A stretch of DNA of 48,212 bases from an uncultured Pelagibacteraceae bacterium (GTDB lineage: Bacteria; Pseudomonadota; Alphaproteobacteria; Pelagibacterales; Pelagibacteraceae), in assembly GCA_902529785.1 (NCBI GenBank), contig CABZXV010000006.1, positions 1 to 48,212 of the forward strand, in the 5' to 3' direction. A program made the position numbers and the translations under genes. The notes under the pieces were generated by a model that saw nothing but the letters and a program-made list of their open reading frames with translations, was not told where the DNA came from and searched no databases. Below are positions 17,890 through 27,425 of this stretch, piece after piece; positions within the stretch are counted from its first letter, which is position 1; each line of letters starts with the position of its first letter.

Positions 17890-20076
17890 TTAATATAATG
17901 GTTTATTTTTAAAAAAATCGCTTAAATAAATTGGTTTTTGGGACAATATGTACCTATAAACATTATAATTTTCTAAAACTCTTTGAACGTAATTTCTAGT
18001 TTCTTTAAATTTTATTAGCTCAACCCAATCTACATAATCTATTTGTTTTTTTTGGGGATCTTTGTTTAATTTCTTCCAGTACTTAACTCTTTTGGGTCCA
18101 GCATTATAAGCAGCTGTAGCAAAAGGGTAGGAGCCTTTGTAATTACTAATCAATCCAGCTATATAATAAGATCCTAAATTTATATTATATTCAGGGTCGG
18201 TTGTTAATTTTGATTTAGAGTAACCAAGTTTAGCTTGCTTTGAAACTGTTTTAGCAGTGTATGGCATAAGCTGCATTAATCCTTGAGCACCAACTCTGCT
18301 TCTAGCTGAAGTATCAAATTCACTTTCCTGTCTTATAATAGATAATATTAAAGCTGGATCAGGAATTTTCTTACCACCAACAAATTTTGGCACACTCATG
18401 ATTGGGTAATTAAATTGGTTATGAAATCTTTTTTGATATGATGCTATTTTAGAAACTTGTATTGCAAAATCAAATCGTGAAATATCGGACGCCAGTTTCG
18501 CAGCCAAAACCTCGCTTCCCTTTTCTATATTATCATTAGCTAAATGTCTTAATATATGTTTGGTGTATTTATCTTTATTTAAATAGTCAAGTAGATCCAC
18601 AATTGCCACAAGTTTTTTTAAATAAAACTCTTGTTCATATTTATCATCAACAAACATTAATTTATCTAGTTCAAATTTTTCTAGTGGTTTAACTTTCATA
18701 TGTGAAAGTTGACCATAATAAGTTGTTAAAAATTTTGATCCTTCAAAATACCATTTATTAGAATTTTCATTATCACCAATTTTTTCATAAGTTCTTCCCA
18801 ACCAGTAAGCACCTCTTGAAAGACTTATTGGGTAGCTAACACTGTAAAAAAAATTTTTAAAATGGTTTTCTGCCACGTTGGGTTTTTTTAAAAAACTTAA
18901 TGCTATCCAACCACTCATCCATTCAGCTTCTGCATATTCAGGGCCCTCTGACATTGCATGTTTTGAAACTATTTTATAAGCAGTATTATATTTTTTTTTA
19001 TACAATAAAGATCTTCCAATTATTGATCTTTCTTTCCACCATTTATCAGGTCTAACTAGATATTCTTTTGTATTTTGAATATCATTTAATATTTCTAATG
19101 AACTATCTACACGACCTTTTTTTCTTCTCCATTTTAATCTGTCATATCTTAGGCCAGGATCATTTTTTAATTTCTGTGGTACTTTTTTTATTGCCTCATC
19201 AACACCATAACCTCTGCTTATTAATATTTGTCTAGCTGTATAAAGTAACTGATAATCTTTTGGTAAATATCTAATAATTCTTTTAAGGTCCCAGTGTTTA
19301 CCTTCCCATGCATAATAATCTGCTCGTTTAATATAATCTGATGTATCTAAAATATTTTTAAATTTCTTTCTAAAATATTTAAGACTATTTGTATTTAAGT
19401 CAGCATTTATAAAACCTTCTTTGATTAGTTTAATACCTTCTCCCGATCTACCAACCTTTATCAAACTTTCACCTAACATCATTTTTCCATATCCACTTAA
19501 TGGTTCATTTTTTGTAAACCAATTAATTACTTCTGAAGGTGATTGATTTTGTAAATTGATCTTGTGTTCTGCAAGATATTTAATTCTATCAAATCTTGGA
19601 TAATCTTTAACTCTTTCAATAAATCTCTTGTATTCAGAAAATGATGCTTTGTTTCCTGATGTTAACAAATGTCTCCATTCAATAAAATCATAAATTGATT
19701 GGGCTCTCGCCTTTTTTGCAACTATTTTAGCATCTTTCCAATTAGACTTTTCCATAAATCTAATTGCCTGTTTTGCATAATCAAAATCTCTCTCACTATA
19801 GTATTTTGTTTTTTTTGCAGTTTTTAATAACTGTTTTTTAACAACAAGCGGTTTTTTTGGAGGTAATAAAATTCCAAGCATTTTCTTTGGTAAGTCTTTA
19901 TCATTTTTTAAGCTTTGTTTTTCAATAACAGTGCCTGGTTTAAGAGGAGGAATTATTATCTTGCTTTTAAAAGAAGGTTTTTTTTTTGGTATTATTAATT
20001 CATTTGAATATGATGATTGAAAAAAGCTCAAAAAAAATATAATTGTAAATAGGAATTTAGATTTTCTAAAAATCAT
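17890..20076 (-). CDS. slt: Soluble lytic murein transglycosylase (Slt70-like)
   Basis: The 728-residue protein starts with a signal peptide (about residues 1-24, basic N-terminus then a hydrophobic stretch), so it should be periplasmic. A long helical, TPR-like superhelix region follows. The C-terminal SLT goose-type lysozyme domain contains RQESEFDTSARS with the catalytic glutamate near residue 585, GAQGLMQLMPYTA, and AAYNAGP. It cleaves peptidoglycan glycan strands to 1,6-anhydromuropeptides. It is divergent from dapA with only 27 bp between them, and convergent with tRNA-Ser with no gap. Confidence 0.93.
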   Translation of the reverse strand: MIFRKSKFLFTIIFFLSFFQSSYSNELIIPKKKPSFKSKIIIPPLKPGTVIEKQSLKNDKDLPKKMLGILLPPKKPLVVKKQLLKTAKKTKYYSERDFDYAKQAIRFMEKSNWKDAKIVAKKARAQSIYDFIEWRHLLTSGNKASFSEYKRFIERVKDYPRFDRIKYLAEHKINLQNQSPSEVINWFTKNEPLSGYGKMMLGESLIKVGRSGEGIKLIKEGFINADLNTNSLKYFRKKFKNILDTSDYIKRADYYAWEGKHWDLKRIIRYLPKDYQLLYTARQILISRGYGVDEAIKKVPQKLKNDPGLRYDRLKWRRKKGRVDSSLEILNDIQNTKEYLVRPDKWWKERSIIGRSLLYKKKYNTAYKIVSKHAMSEGPEYAEAEWMSGWIALSFLKKPNVAENHFKNFFYSVSYPISLSRGAYWLGRTYEKIGDNENSNKWYFEGSKFLTTYYGQLSHMKVKPLEKFELDKLMFVDDKYEQEFYLKKLVAIVDLLDYLNKDKYTKHILRHLANDNIEKGSEVLAAKLASDISRFDFAIQVSKIASYQKRFHNQFNYPIMSVPKFVGGKKIPDPALILSIIRQESEFDTSARSRVGAQGLMQLMPYTAKTVSKQAKLGYSKSKLTTDPEYNINLGSYYIAGLISNYKGSYPFATAAYNAGPKRVKYWKKLNKDPQKKQIDYVDWVELIKFKETRNYVQRVLENYNVYRYILSQKPIYLSDFFKNKPLY

Positions 20077-20103
20077 TTATAACAACTTATGATATAAATA
20101 TTT

Positions 20104-20991
20104 ATGTTTAAAGGTTCAAATGTGGCTTTAGTAACACCTTTTAAAGACGATGGTCTTGATGAGGAAACTTATATCAAAATTATTAATTTTCATTTAGAAA
20201 ATGGTACAAATGGACTTGTGCCAGCTGGCACAACAGGAGAATCACCAACTTTATCACATGGCGAGCATGAAAAAGTAATTGAGCTTTGTATAAAAGAAGC
20301 AAATGGAAAAATACCAGTTATAGCCGGTACAGGGTCGAACTCAACTGTTGAAGCAATTTCACTAACAAAGCATGCTGAAAAAGCTGGAGCCGATGGTGCA
20401 TTGATAGTTACCCCATATTACAACAAACCTACTCAGGAGGGCTTATATGCTCACTATAAAGCCATTAATGACAGCTGTGGAATACCCATAATAATTTATA
20501 ATATTCCTGGAAGATCAGTGATCGATATGTCAGTAGATACAATGGCAAGATTATTTGAGCTTAAGAACATTGTTGGGGTTAAAGATGCTACAGGAGATCT
20601 TAATAGAGTTGATGAGACTTTTAAAAAAATCGGAAATGAATTTATTCAATTAACTGGTGAGGACGGTCTCGCATTTCAATATAACAAAAGAGGTGGAGTA
20701 GGGTGCATTTCAGTTACTGCTAATATTGCCCCAAAGATGTGTTCTGATATGCAAAAATTTTCTAAATCTAGTAATAAAGATGAATTAAAAAAAGCAGAAG
20801 AAATCGATAAAAAACTTCAACCTGTTCACAAATCATTGTTTATTGAAAGCAACCCATCCCCAGTAAAATATGCAGCAAAACTTATTGGTCTCTGTGATGA
20901 TAATGTTAGATTACCATTAGTAACAGTTTTAGATACAACTAAAAATGAAGTAAAAAAAGCTCTTTTATCAGCTGAATTAATTAATGAGTAA
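20104..20991 (+). CDS. dapA: 4-hydroxy-tetrahydrodipicolinate synthase
   Basis: The 295-residue TIM-barrel enzyme condenses pyruvate and aspartate semialdehyde in lysine and diaminopimelate synthesis. It begins [10 protein letters not shown], has the active-site GTTGESPTL (about residues 42-50) and YNIPGRS with the catalytic tyrosine, and the Schiff-base lysine in GVKDATGD near 160. It is the first gene of the long plus-strand operon that runs to recO. The smpB start lies 8 bp inside its 3' end. Confidence 0.97.
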   Translation: MFKGSNVALVTPFKDDGLDEETYIKIINFHLENGTNGLVPAGTTGESPTLSHGEHEKVIELCIKEANGKIPVIAGTGSNSTVEAISLTKHAEKAGADGALIVTPYYNKPTQEGLYAHYKAINDSCGIPIIIYNIPGRSVIDMSVDTMARLFELKNIVGVKDATGDLNRVDETFKKIGNEFIQLTGEDGLAFQYNKRGGVGCISVTANIAPKMCSDMQKFSKSSNKDELKKAEEIDKKLQPVHKSLFIESNPSPVKYAAKLIGLCDDNVRLPLVTVLDTTKNEVKKALLSAELINE

Positions 20992-21454
20992 CAAAACCAA
21001 TACTGGTTTTAAAATTATAACAATTAACAGAAAAGCATCTTTTAATTTTTTTTTTAAGGAAGTATTTGAGGCAGGTATTGTATTAAAAGGATCTGAAATA
21101 AAGTCAGTACGGGCTGGAAAAATAAATATTGCAGACTCCTATGCTGTTGACAAAGGGGGAGAAATATTTCTTATAAATTCACATATACCTATCTATAAGC
21201 AGGCGAGTTATTCAAACCATAATCCTTACTCTGAAAGAAAGCTTTTACTTAATAAACGAGAAATAAATAAGATAATTGGTAGAATTCATGAAGATGGATT
21301 AACTATCGTTCCAACTAAAATGTATTTTAAAAAAGGTAAAGCTAAATTAGAAATAGCGGTTGCTAAAGGAAAAAAACAATTTGATAAAAGACTAACAAAA
21401 AAAACTAGAGATTGGAATCGTGAAAAAGCGAGATACATTAGAAAATCAAGTTAA
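20984..21454 (+). CDS. smpB: SsrA (tmRNA)-binding protein SmpB
   Basis: The 156-residue protein has the SmpB beta-barrel signature. This includes NRKASFNFF near the start, [16 protein letters not shown] around residues 27-42 and [15 protein letters not shown]. The basic C-terminal tail [15 protein letters not shown] inserts in the ribosomal mRNA channel. It rescues stalled ribosomes with tmRNA; no tmRNA gene is recognisable in this window. The ORF overlaps dapA by 8 bp and folK by 35 bp. Confidence 0.96.
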   Translation: MSNKTNTGFKIITINRKASFNFFFKEVFEAGIVLKGSEIKSVRAGKINIADSYAVDKGGEIFLINSHIPIYKQASYSNHNPYSERKLLLNKREINKIIGRIHEDGLTIVPTKMYFKKGKAKLEIAVAKGKKQFDKRLTKKTRDWNREKARYIRKSS

Positions 21455-21950
21455 TACTGCTTATCTCGCCTTTGGTTCTAATTTAGGAGATAGAAAAAAT
21501 AACCTAAACAAAGCTCTTCAATTGTTAAAGAAGGAAAATACCTTCATCAAAAAAAAATCAAAATTATATAGATCAAAATCATGGCCAAACAAAAAATTTC
21601 CAGAATTCATCAATTTTGTTGTATCTATTGAGACAAACCTTAGTTTAAAAAAATTATTCTCAAAAATCAAAAATATTGAAAGCCAAGTTGGAAGAATTAA
21701 ATCAAAAAGAAATTTCCCAAGGATTTGCGATATTGATATAATTGATTTCAATGGTCGAACAATTCAAAAAAAAATTGGAAATAATAAAATTAATGTACCT
21801 CATGAAAGAATGCACAACAGAAATTTTGTCTTACTTCCTCTATTTGAAATAAATAAAGATTGGTTTCACCCCAAACTTCGTAAAAATATAGTATTTTTGT
21901 TGTCAAATTTATCCTCCGAAGAGTTATTGGGTATTAAAATTGTTCGATAA
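21420..21950 (+). CDS. folK: 6-hydroxymethyl-7,8-dihydropterin pyrophosphokinase
   Basis: The 176-residue protein shows the HPPK signature: [16 protein letters not shown] near residues 14-29, a RSKSWP loop, and the [13 protein letters not shown] and [19 protein letters not shown] blocks. It pyrophosphorylates the pterin precursor of folate. The only usable in-frame start is the GTG at 21420, which overlaps the smpB 3' end by 35 bp; no later ATG precedes the conserved AYLAFGSN. It sits between smpB and rsh in the dapA operon. Confidence 0.93.
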   Translation: MKKRDTLENQVNTAYLAFGSNLGDRKNNLNKALQLLKKENTFIKKKSKLYRSKSWPNKKFPEFINFVVSIETNLSLKKLFSKIKNIESQVGRIKSKRNFPRICDIDIIDFNGRTIQKKIGNNKINVPHERMHNRNFVLLPLFEINKDWFHPKLRKNIVFLLSNLSSEELLGIKIVR

Positions 21951-21966
21951 AATGATATAAATAATC

Positions 21967-23709
21967 ATGCTAAAATCTGAAGAATTAATAAATAAAGTTA
22001 AAAATTATAATAAGTTTTTAAATCCTGAAACTTTATCCAAAGCTTACGATTTTGCTTTAAAAGCTCACGAAAAACAAAAAAGAGATGAAGGATCACCTTA
22101 TATTATTCACCCAATTGCAGTTGCAAATATATTAACAGAGTTAAAGCTAGATAGTGCAACAATAGCTACAGGGTTGCTACATGATACAATAGAAGATACT
22201 TACGCAACCTACAATACTATAGAGACTGAATTTGGAAAAGAGGTCGCTGATTTGGTAGATGGAGTTACAAAAATATCTGCATTTGAAAATCAAGCAATTT
22301 CAAATTCTAAAGCAGAAAACTTTAGAAAGTTAATTTTAGCAACTTCAAAAGATATTAGAGTCTTGCTTGTTAAGCTGGCAGACAGACTACACAATATGCG
22401 AACAATTAAAGTAGTAGAAAGAGAAAAACAAATTAGAAAAGCAAAAGAAACAATGGAAATATATGCTCCTCTTGCTGATAGAATGGGAATGCACCGCATA
22501 AGAGATGAGCTAGAAGATCTATCATTTGAAGTTTTAAACGAGGAAGCTCGAAAATTAATTAAAGATAGATTGGATAAAATAAAAGAAAACAATCTTATAA
22601 ATTTTAAAAATATTTCTGACCAATTTTTAGAAATATTAAATAGTAAAAATATTAATCCACAAATTGTTGGAAGGGAAAAAACACCTTTTTCAATATGGAG
22701 AAAAATTCAAAAGAAAAGAACCTCGCTAGAGCAAATAACTGATATAATTGGTTTCAGGATTATTTTAGAAAATATTGATGATTGTTACAAGGCATTAGGA
22801 GTTTTTCATAGTAAATGGAATTGTATTCCAGGAAAATTCAAAGATTATATCTCGTCTCCTAAAATAAATAAGTATCAATCGCTTCATACTGCAATTATTG
22901 GACCAAATAAAAGACCAATAGAAATACAATTAAGAACAAGGCAAATGCATGAATTTGCTGAAAGAGGTATTGCTTCACATTGGAAATATAAATCATCAGA
23001 AAAATTTAATTCTTTAACTTGGAAAGAATATGACTGGTTAGCAGACTTGGTAGAAATTATAGATAAAAATGAAAACCCAGATGACTCTTATGAATATACC
23101 AAACTTCAAATGTTTCAAGAAAATGCTTTTTGTTTTACACCAAAAGGTTCAATTATAAAGCTTCCAAAAAATGCTACACCTATAGACTTTGCTTATGCAG
23201 TTCATACGCAAATAGGAGATGCTGCAATAGGATGTGAAATAAATGGTAAAGACAGTGCATTACAATCTGTTTTGAGAAATGGTGATGTTGTGAAGATCAT
23301 AACATCAAACAAAGCCTCCCCCTCATTACATTGGTTAACCAGCACAAAGACAGGTAAAGCAAGAGCAGCTATAAGACGTTATTGGCAATATCGTGAAAAT
23401 AGTAAACCAATTAAAGAAAAAAAATATAATACCACTTTATGGATATCCTTACCTGATGAGCCAGGAAAAATGGGAGATGTAACCACAATGATTGGAGAAA
23501 ACTTTGTAAATATTTCTAGCGTAGAAATGGTAGAAAAACTCAATGGTAAGATCAATTTTAAATTTAACTTAATTATTCATGATCTTAAAAACTTTACAAA
23601 ACTGATAAGTGAACTAAAACAAAAAGAATATAAATTTAAAATTATTAGACATAAAAATAAAAAATATGCTTTCTTTAAAAAACTCTTTAGTAGTTTTAAG
23701 AAAAACTAA
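21967..23709 (+). CDS. spoT: Bifunctional (p)ppGpp synthetase/hydrolase, short RSH protein
   Basis: The 580-residue stringent-response enzyme has an intact HD hydrolase domain (HDTIED at residues 72-77, RLHNMRT). Its synthetase domain carries DIIGFRII, GKFKDYISSPK and YQSLHT. The TGS domain (FCFTPKGSIIKLP) follows. After TGS a short helical link leads directly to a C-terminal ACT domain (LPDEPGKMGDV). The zinc-finger/conserved-cysteine region of about 100 residues found in full-length RSH proteins of about 700-750 residues is not visible. It overlaps pyrE by 44 bp. Confidence 0.93.
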   Translation: MLKSEELINKVKNYNKFLNPETLSKAYDFALKAHEKQKRDEGSPYIIHPIAVANILTELKLDSATIATGLLHDTIEDTYATYNTIETEFGKEVADLVDGVTKISAFENQAISNSKAENFRKLILATSKDIRVLLVKLADRLHNMRTIKVVEREKQIRKAKETMEIYAPLADRMGMHRIRDELEDLSFEVLNEEARKLIKDRLDKIKENNLINFKNISDQFLEILNSKNINPQIVGREKTPFSIWRKIQKKRTSLEQITDIIGFRIILENIDDCYKALGVFHSKWNCIPGKFKDYISSPKINKYQSLHTAIIGPNKRPIEIQLRTRQMHEFAERGIASHWKYKSSEKFNSLTWKEYDWLADLVEIIDKNENPDDSYEYTKLQMFQENAFCFTPKGSIIKLPKNATPIDFAYAVHTQIGDAAIGCEINGKDSALQSVLRNGDVVKIITSNKASPSLHWLTSTKTGKARAAIRRYWQYRENSKPIKEKKYNTTLWISLPDEPGKMGDVTTMIGENFVNISSVEMVEKLNGKINFKFNLIIHDLKNFTKLISELKQKEYKFKIIRHKNKKYAFFKKLFSSFKKN

Positions 23710-24256
23710 TGCGTTATTAGATGGTCATTTTATATTGTCATCTGGATTGCATTCACCTTCATATGTGCAATGTGCAAAATTACTAAGTTTTCCAAATATA
23801 TCTGAAGAATTTACGAATTCTTTAGCGAGTAAAATTAAAAAAAAATTTAAAAAGATTGATTTAATTTTATCACCAGCCATGGGTGGGATAGTAATCGGCT
23901 ACGAGATCGGTAGAGTTTTAAAAAAAGAAACAATTTTTTGTGAACGTGTTAATGGAAATTTTAAATTAAGAAGAGGCTTCAATATAAAAAAAAAATCAAG
24001 AGTTTTAATTATTGAAGATGTTATAACCACAGGGAAATCAAGTTTAGAGTGCGCTAAATTAATAAAAAAATCTGGTGCAATTTTATTAGGATTTGCCTGT
24101 TTAATTGATAGATCCAATAAGCAAACTTTAAAAATAAAAAGAAAAAAAATCGTTTCTCAAGTGAAGCTAAGAATTCCAACTTTCAATGAAAAAAATGTTC
24201 CTTTAAGTTTAAAAAAAATACCAATAACAAAACCAGGAAGTCGATTTTTAAAATGA
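23666..24256 (+). CDS. pyrE: Orotate phosphoribosyltransferase
   Basis: The 196-residue enzyme attaches PRPP to orotate in pyrimidine synthesis. It has the substrate loop GHFILSSGLHSPSYVQC (about 20-36), the flexible loop ERVNGNFKLRRGF, and the PRPP motif VLIIEDVITTGKS near residues 113-125. It starts at the ATG 44 bp inside the rsh 3' end; no later ATG precedes the conserved loop. It is physically separate from pyrB and pyrC at the left of the window. Confidence 0.94.
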   Translation: MLSLKNSLVVLRKTNALLDGHFILSSGLHSPSYVQCAKLLSFPNISEEFTNSLASKIKKKFKKIDLILSPAMGGIVIGYEIGRVLKKETIFCERVNGNFKLRRGFNIKKKSRVLIIEDVITTGKSSLECAKLIKKSGAILLGFACLIDRSNKQTLKIKRKKIVSQVKLRIPTFNEKNVPLSLKKIPITKPGSRFLK

Positions 24257-24972
24257 AAAAGAGACTTGGCGTAAATATAGATCATATTGCAACTTTAAGA
24301 AATGCTAGAGGAGAAAAACATCCAGACCCTTACGCTGTAGCTTTGAAAGTTCTAAAGGCTGGTGCAGACTCTATTACAGTTCATTTAAGAGAAGATAGAA
24401 GGCATATTAAAGATAAAGATTTAATAACGTTGTCATCCAATAAATCAATTCCTATTAACCTAGAAATTGCCTCTGATCCAAAAATGGTTAATATAGCATT
24501 AAAAAATAAACCTTCCTTTATTTGTCTTGTGCCAGAAAACAGAAATGAAATTACCACTGAAGGTGGATTAAATTTAAAAAAAAATAAAAATAAAATCAAA
24601 AAAATATTAGAGATTTTTAATAAAAATAAAATTAGAACTAGCTTATTTATAAATCCATCAATACAGGATATTAAATTATCAAAAATCTTAGGAAGCAAAT
24701 GTATTGAAATACACACGGGTAAGATTTCTAATCAAATAAAAAAGAAAAAAAATTATTTTAAAGAGCTAAATAAAATCAAAAAATGTGCCTTTTATGCAAA
24801 AAACATAGGTTTAGAAGTTCACGCTGGTCATGGAATGGATTATAAAACAACAAAAATACTAAATAAGATTGAACAAATAGAGGAATTTAATATAGGGCAT
24901 TTTATTATTGGAGAGTCTGTTTCTCATGGTATTTCAAAAGTAATTAAACAATTTATTAAATTATTAAGATAA
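24253..24972 (+). CDS. pdxJ: Pyridoxine 5'-phosphate synthase
   Basis: The 239-residue TIM-barrel protein opens with RLGVNIDHIATLRNARG and continues with HPDPYAVALKVLKAGADSITVHLREDRRHI-type motifs, which are nearly invariant in PdxJ. GLEVHAGHGMDYKT and FNIGHFIIGESV lie in the second half. It forms pyridoxine phosphate from 3-amino-1-hydroxyacetone phosphate and deoxyxylulose phosphate. It overlaps pyrE (ATGA) and acpS (TAATG). The pdxJ-acpS order is widespread in Proteobacteria. Confidence 0.97.
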   Translation: MKKRLGVNIDHIATLRNARGEKHPDPYAVALKVLKAGADSITVHLREDRRHIKDKDLITLSSNKSIPINLEIASDPKMVNIALKNKPSFICLVPENRNEITTEGGLNLKKNKNKIKKILEIFNKNKIRTSLFINPSIQDIKLSKILGSKCIEIHTGKISNQIKKKKNYFKELNKIKKCAFYAKNIGLEVHAGHGMDYKTTKILNKIEQIEEFNIGHFIIGESVSHGISKVIKQFIKLLR

Positions 24973-25361
24973 TGGATATTATAGGTAATGGTGTAGATAT
25001 TATCAAAAATAGTAGAATTAATAATTCTATAAAAATCAAAGGTTTTTTAAATAGAATTTTTACAAATAAGGAAATTAAACAAGGAAAAAAATTAAAAAAT
25101 AAAATCAATTTTTATGCAAAAAGATTTGCTGCGAAAGAAGCATTTGTTAAAGCAATAGGCACTGGCTTTAGATCTGACATAAATTTTAATGATATTGAAA
25201 TAATTAATCACAAGAATGGAAAACCTTATATTTTGTTATCAAAAAAATTAAAATATTTTTTAAAAAAAAAATTTAAAATACAAAAATATAAAGTTCATTT
25301 ATCACTTTCTGATGAAAAGGATTACTCAATCGCATTTGTAGTTATAGATAAAATAACATGA
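24972..25361 (+). CDS. acpS: Holo-[acyl-carrier-protein] synthase
   Basis: The 129-residue phosphopantetheinyl transferase begins with IIGNGVDIIKNSRI (the conserved G-x-D metal motif near residue 8) and has RFAAKEAFVKAIGTG around residues 52-66 with the second acidic ligand. It loads the 4'-phosphopantetheine arm of CoA onto acyl carrier protein. It is coupled to pdxJ (TAATG) and lepB (ATGA). Confidence 0.95.
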   Translation: MDIIGNGVDIIKNSRINNSIKIKGFLNRIFTNKEIKQGKKLKNKINFYAKRFAAKEAFVKAIGTGFRSDINFNDIEIINHKNGKPYILLSKKLKYFLKKKFKIQKYKVHLSLSDEKDYSIAFVVIDKIT

Positions 25362-26086
25362 AAAAAATAATAATTGAAAATATTAAAACTATAATTTATG
25401 CACTTATAATTGCAATTTTAATTAGATCTATTTTACTACAACCCTTTTACATTCCATCATCATCGATGGAACCTAATTTATTAGTTGGTGACAGGCTTTT
25501 TGTAACAAAATATACATATGGTTATAGCAAGCATTCCTTTCCATTTAGCCCACCAATTTTTAAAAATCGTATTTTTGCCAAAGATCCTAAAAGAGGTGAT
25601 GTAGCTGTATTTAAAACACCAGCAGATAACAGAACTGATTATATAAAGCGTATTATTGGTCTATCTGGTGATACAATTCAATTTATTAATGGAGACCTTT
25701 ATCTTAATGGAAATAAAATTTTAAAGACTATTAAATCAAAAAACATCACTAATTATTGTGGTAAAAAAAAAATAAATGTTAATACATTTGAGGAAAAATT
25801 GCCAAATGGTAAAGTTTACTTAGCCTCTTATAGAACAGATATTACCTTTGCAAACTCTGATAAATACATTGTTCCAAAAGACCATTTATTTTTCTTGGGA
25901 GATAATAGAGATTGCTCAAAAGATAGTAGATTTTTATCTGAAGTCGGCTATGTGCATAAAAATAACCTTGTTGGTAAAGCTCAAATATTATTTTTTTCAT
26001 CTGATCCATTTATTGGAAGTATTATAAAAATTTGGAAATGGAATGAGATACTAAGACTAAATAGATTTTTCAAAATAATTAATTAA
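25358..26086 (+). CDS. lepB: Signal peptidase I
   Basis: The 242-residue membrane protease has one N-terminal hydrophobic anchor (about residues 8-27). The catalytic serine lies in YIPSSSMEPNLLVGDRL near residue 36, and the lysine general base in DYIKRIIGLSGD. GDNRDCSKDSR near the C-terminus is the box E motif. It removes signal peptides from secreted proteins such as the transglycosylase in this window. The acpS-lepB-rnc order is typical of alphaproteobacteria. Confidence 0.96.
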   Translation: MKKIIIENIKTIIYALIIAILIRSILLQPFYIPSSSMEPNLLVGDRLFVTKYTYGYSKHSFPFSPPIFKNRIFAKDPKRGDVAVFKTPADNRTDYIKRIIGLSGDTIQFINGDLYLNGNKILKTIKSKNITNYCGKKKINVNTFEEKLPNGKVYLASYRTDITFANSDKYIVPKDHLFFLGDNRDCSKDSRFLSEVGYVHKNNLVGKAQILFFSSDPFIGSIIKIWKWNEILRLNRFFKIIN

Positions 26087-26088
26087 AT

Positions 26089-26751
26089 ATGGATAAAATA
26101 AAAATTCTTCAAAGAAAAATTAAAATAGATTTTAAAAATGAAAAAATTCTTTTACAGGCCATTACTCATAAAAGCTTTGATCCAAATAACAACTATGAAA
26201 ATCTTGAATTTTTAGGTGATAGAGTGCTTGGCCTTGTTGTTTCTAAAAAACTATTTGAGCTTTTTCCAAACGAAAAAGTAGGATCTTTAGATAAAAAATT
26301 AGCTTCCTTGGTAAATAAAAATAAATGCTTAGAAGTTGGTAACTTACTAAATCTTAAAGAGGTTGTTATCACAGGTAATTCTAAATCAAGTAAAAATATA
26401 GTAGAAAATAAAATTATTTCAGATTGTTGCGAGGCAATAATTGGGGCAATTTATCTAGACAGAGGATTTGAAGTTTCTAAAAATTTTATTCTAAAACACT
26501 GGAAAAATTTAATAAACAATGCTGAAATCACTTTTGTTGATGCTAAAACAAGACTTCAGGAATACTCTTTAAAAAATTTTAAAATATTGCCCATTTATAA
26601 ACTAATCTCTAATACTGGTCCTAGACACAAACCTAAATTTAAAGTAGGTGTAAAACTTAAAAATAGCACATATATCTATGCAATAGGATCTTCAAAGAAA
26701 ATTGCAGAGCAATCAGCAGCTTCCGAGCTTCTCAAAAAAATTAATCAATAA
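26089..26751 (+). CDS. rnc: Ribonuclease III
   Basis: The 220-residue endonuclease has the catalytic signature NLEFLGDRVLGLVV (about residues 36-49) with the metal-binding acids, a second acidic cluster in DCCEAIIGAIYLDRG, and a C-terminal double-stranded RNA-binding domain ending KIAEQSAASELLKK. It processes rRNA precursors and structured RNA. Its stop overlaps the recO start (TAATG). The GTPase gene era, commonly between rnc and recO, is absent here. Confidence 0.96.
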   Translation: MDKIKILQRKIKIDFKNEKILLQAITHKSFDPNNNYENLEFLGDRVLGLVVSKKLFELFPNEKVGSLDKKLASLVNKNKCLEVGNLLNLKEVVITGNSKSSKNIVENKIISDCCEAIIGAIYLDRGFEVSKNFILKHWKNLINNAEITFVDAKTRLQEYSLKNFKILPIYKLISNTGPRHKPKFKVGVKLKNSTYIYAIGSSKKIAEQSAASELLKKINQ

Positions 26752-27425
26752 TGGATTTGCAAGATAAAGCTTATTTGTTGTCTTTAAACAAATATAATGA
26801 AAATTCATCCATAGCTGAATTTTTCACAGAAAATAACGGAAAAGTAGTAGGGGTAATTTTTGGATCAACATCAAAAAAAATTAAAAGTTATTTATTAATA
26901 GGTAATAAGTTTCACATAAATTCAAAACTTAGAGAAAATGGTAGATTAGGTTATCTTAAGGTTGAAATAGATGAAATAAAAACACCACTCTATTTAGAAA
27001 ATAAAAAAAAATTGTTTTGTATTATATATTGTATGAATTTAATTAAAATTCTTACAGTTGAAAATGAAAGTAATATGGAAATATACCTTCTTTTAGAAAA
27101 ATTGTTTAAAATTATTGATCTTGATAATTGGTTGGTTGAATTTTTATATTTAGAGTTAAATATACTTAAATCTATTGGATATGATATTAATTTTAAAGAT
27201 TATGTGGTTAATAAGAATATTAATGGTCAAACTAAATATGTTGTAGATTCAAGTCAAAAAATTATACCCAATTTTTTAATTGATAAAAAAATTACTCCTG
27301 AAAATACAAAAGATATTTACAGTGGCTATTCAATAGTTGGAGATTTTCTGGATAAAACGATTATTAAACCTAATAACAAAAGTTTTCCTTCTTCAAGGAA
27401 TGATTTTATTAATTTGCTTAAATAG
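26751..27425 (+). CDS. recO: DNA repair protein RecO
   Basis: The 224-residue protein has the RecO layout. An N-terminal OB-fold segment (DKAYLLSLNKYNENSSIAEFF) is followed by a helical domain, and the GYDINFKDYVV region marks where RecO proteins often have a zinc-binding cysteine cluster. Here the paired cysteines are not visible. RecO loads RecA on SSB-coated DNA with RecR. The family is weakly conserved, so the call also uses its place after rnc. It is the last gene of the dapA operon and converges with hemB. Confidence 0.85.
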   Translation: MDLQDKAYLLSLNKYNENSSIAEFFTENNGKVVGVIFGSTSKKIKSYLLIGNKFHINSKLRENGRLGYLKVEIDEIKTPLYLENKKKLFCIIYCMNLIKILTVENESNMEIYLLLEKLFKIIDLDNWLVEFLYLELNILKSIGYDINFKDYVVNKNINGQTKYVVDSSQKIIPNFLIDKKITPENTKDIYSGYSIVGDFLDKTIIKPNNKSFPSSRNDFINLLK

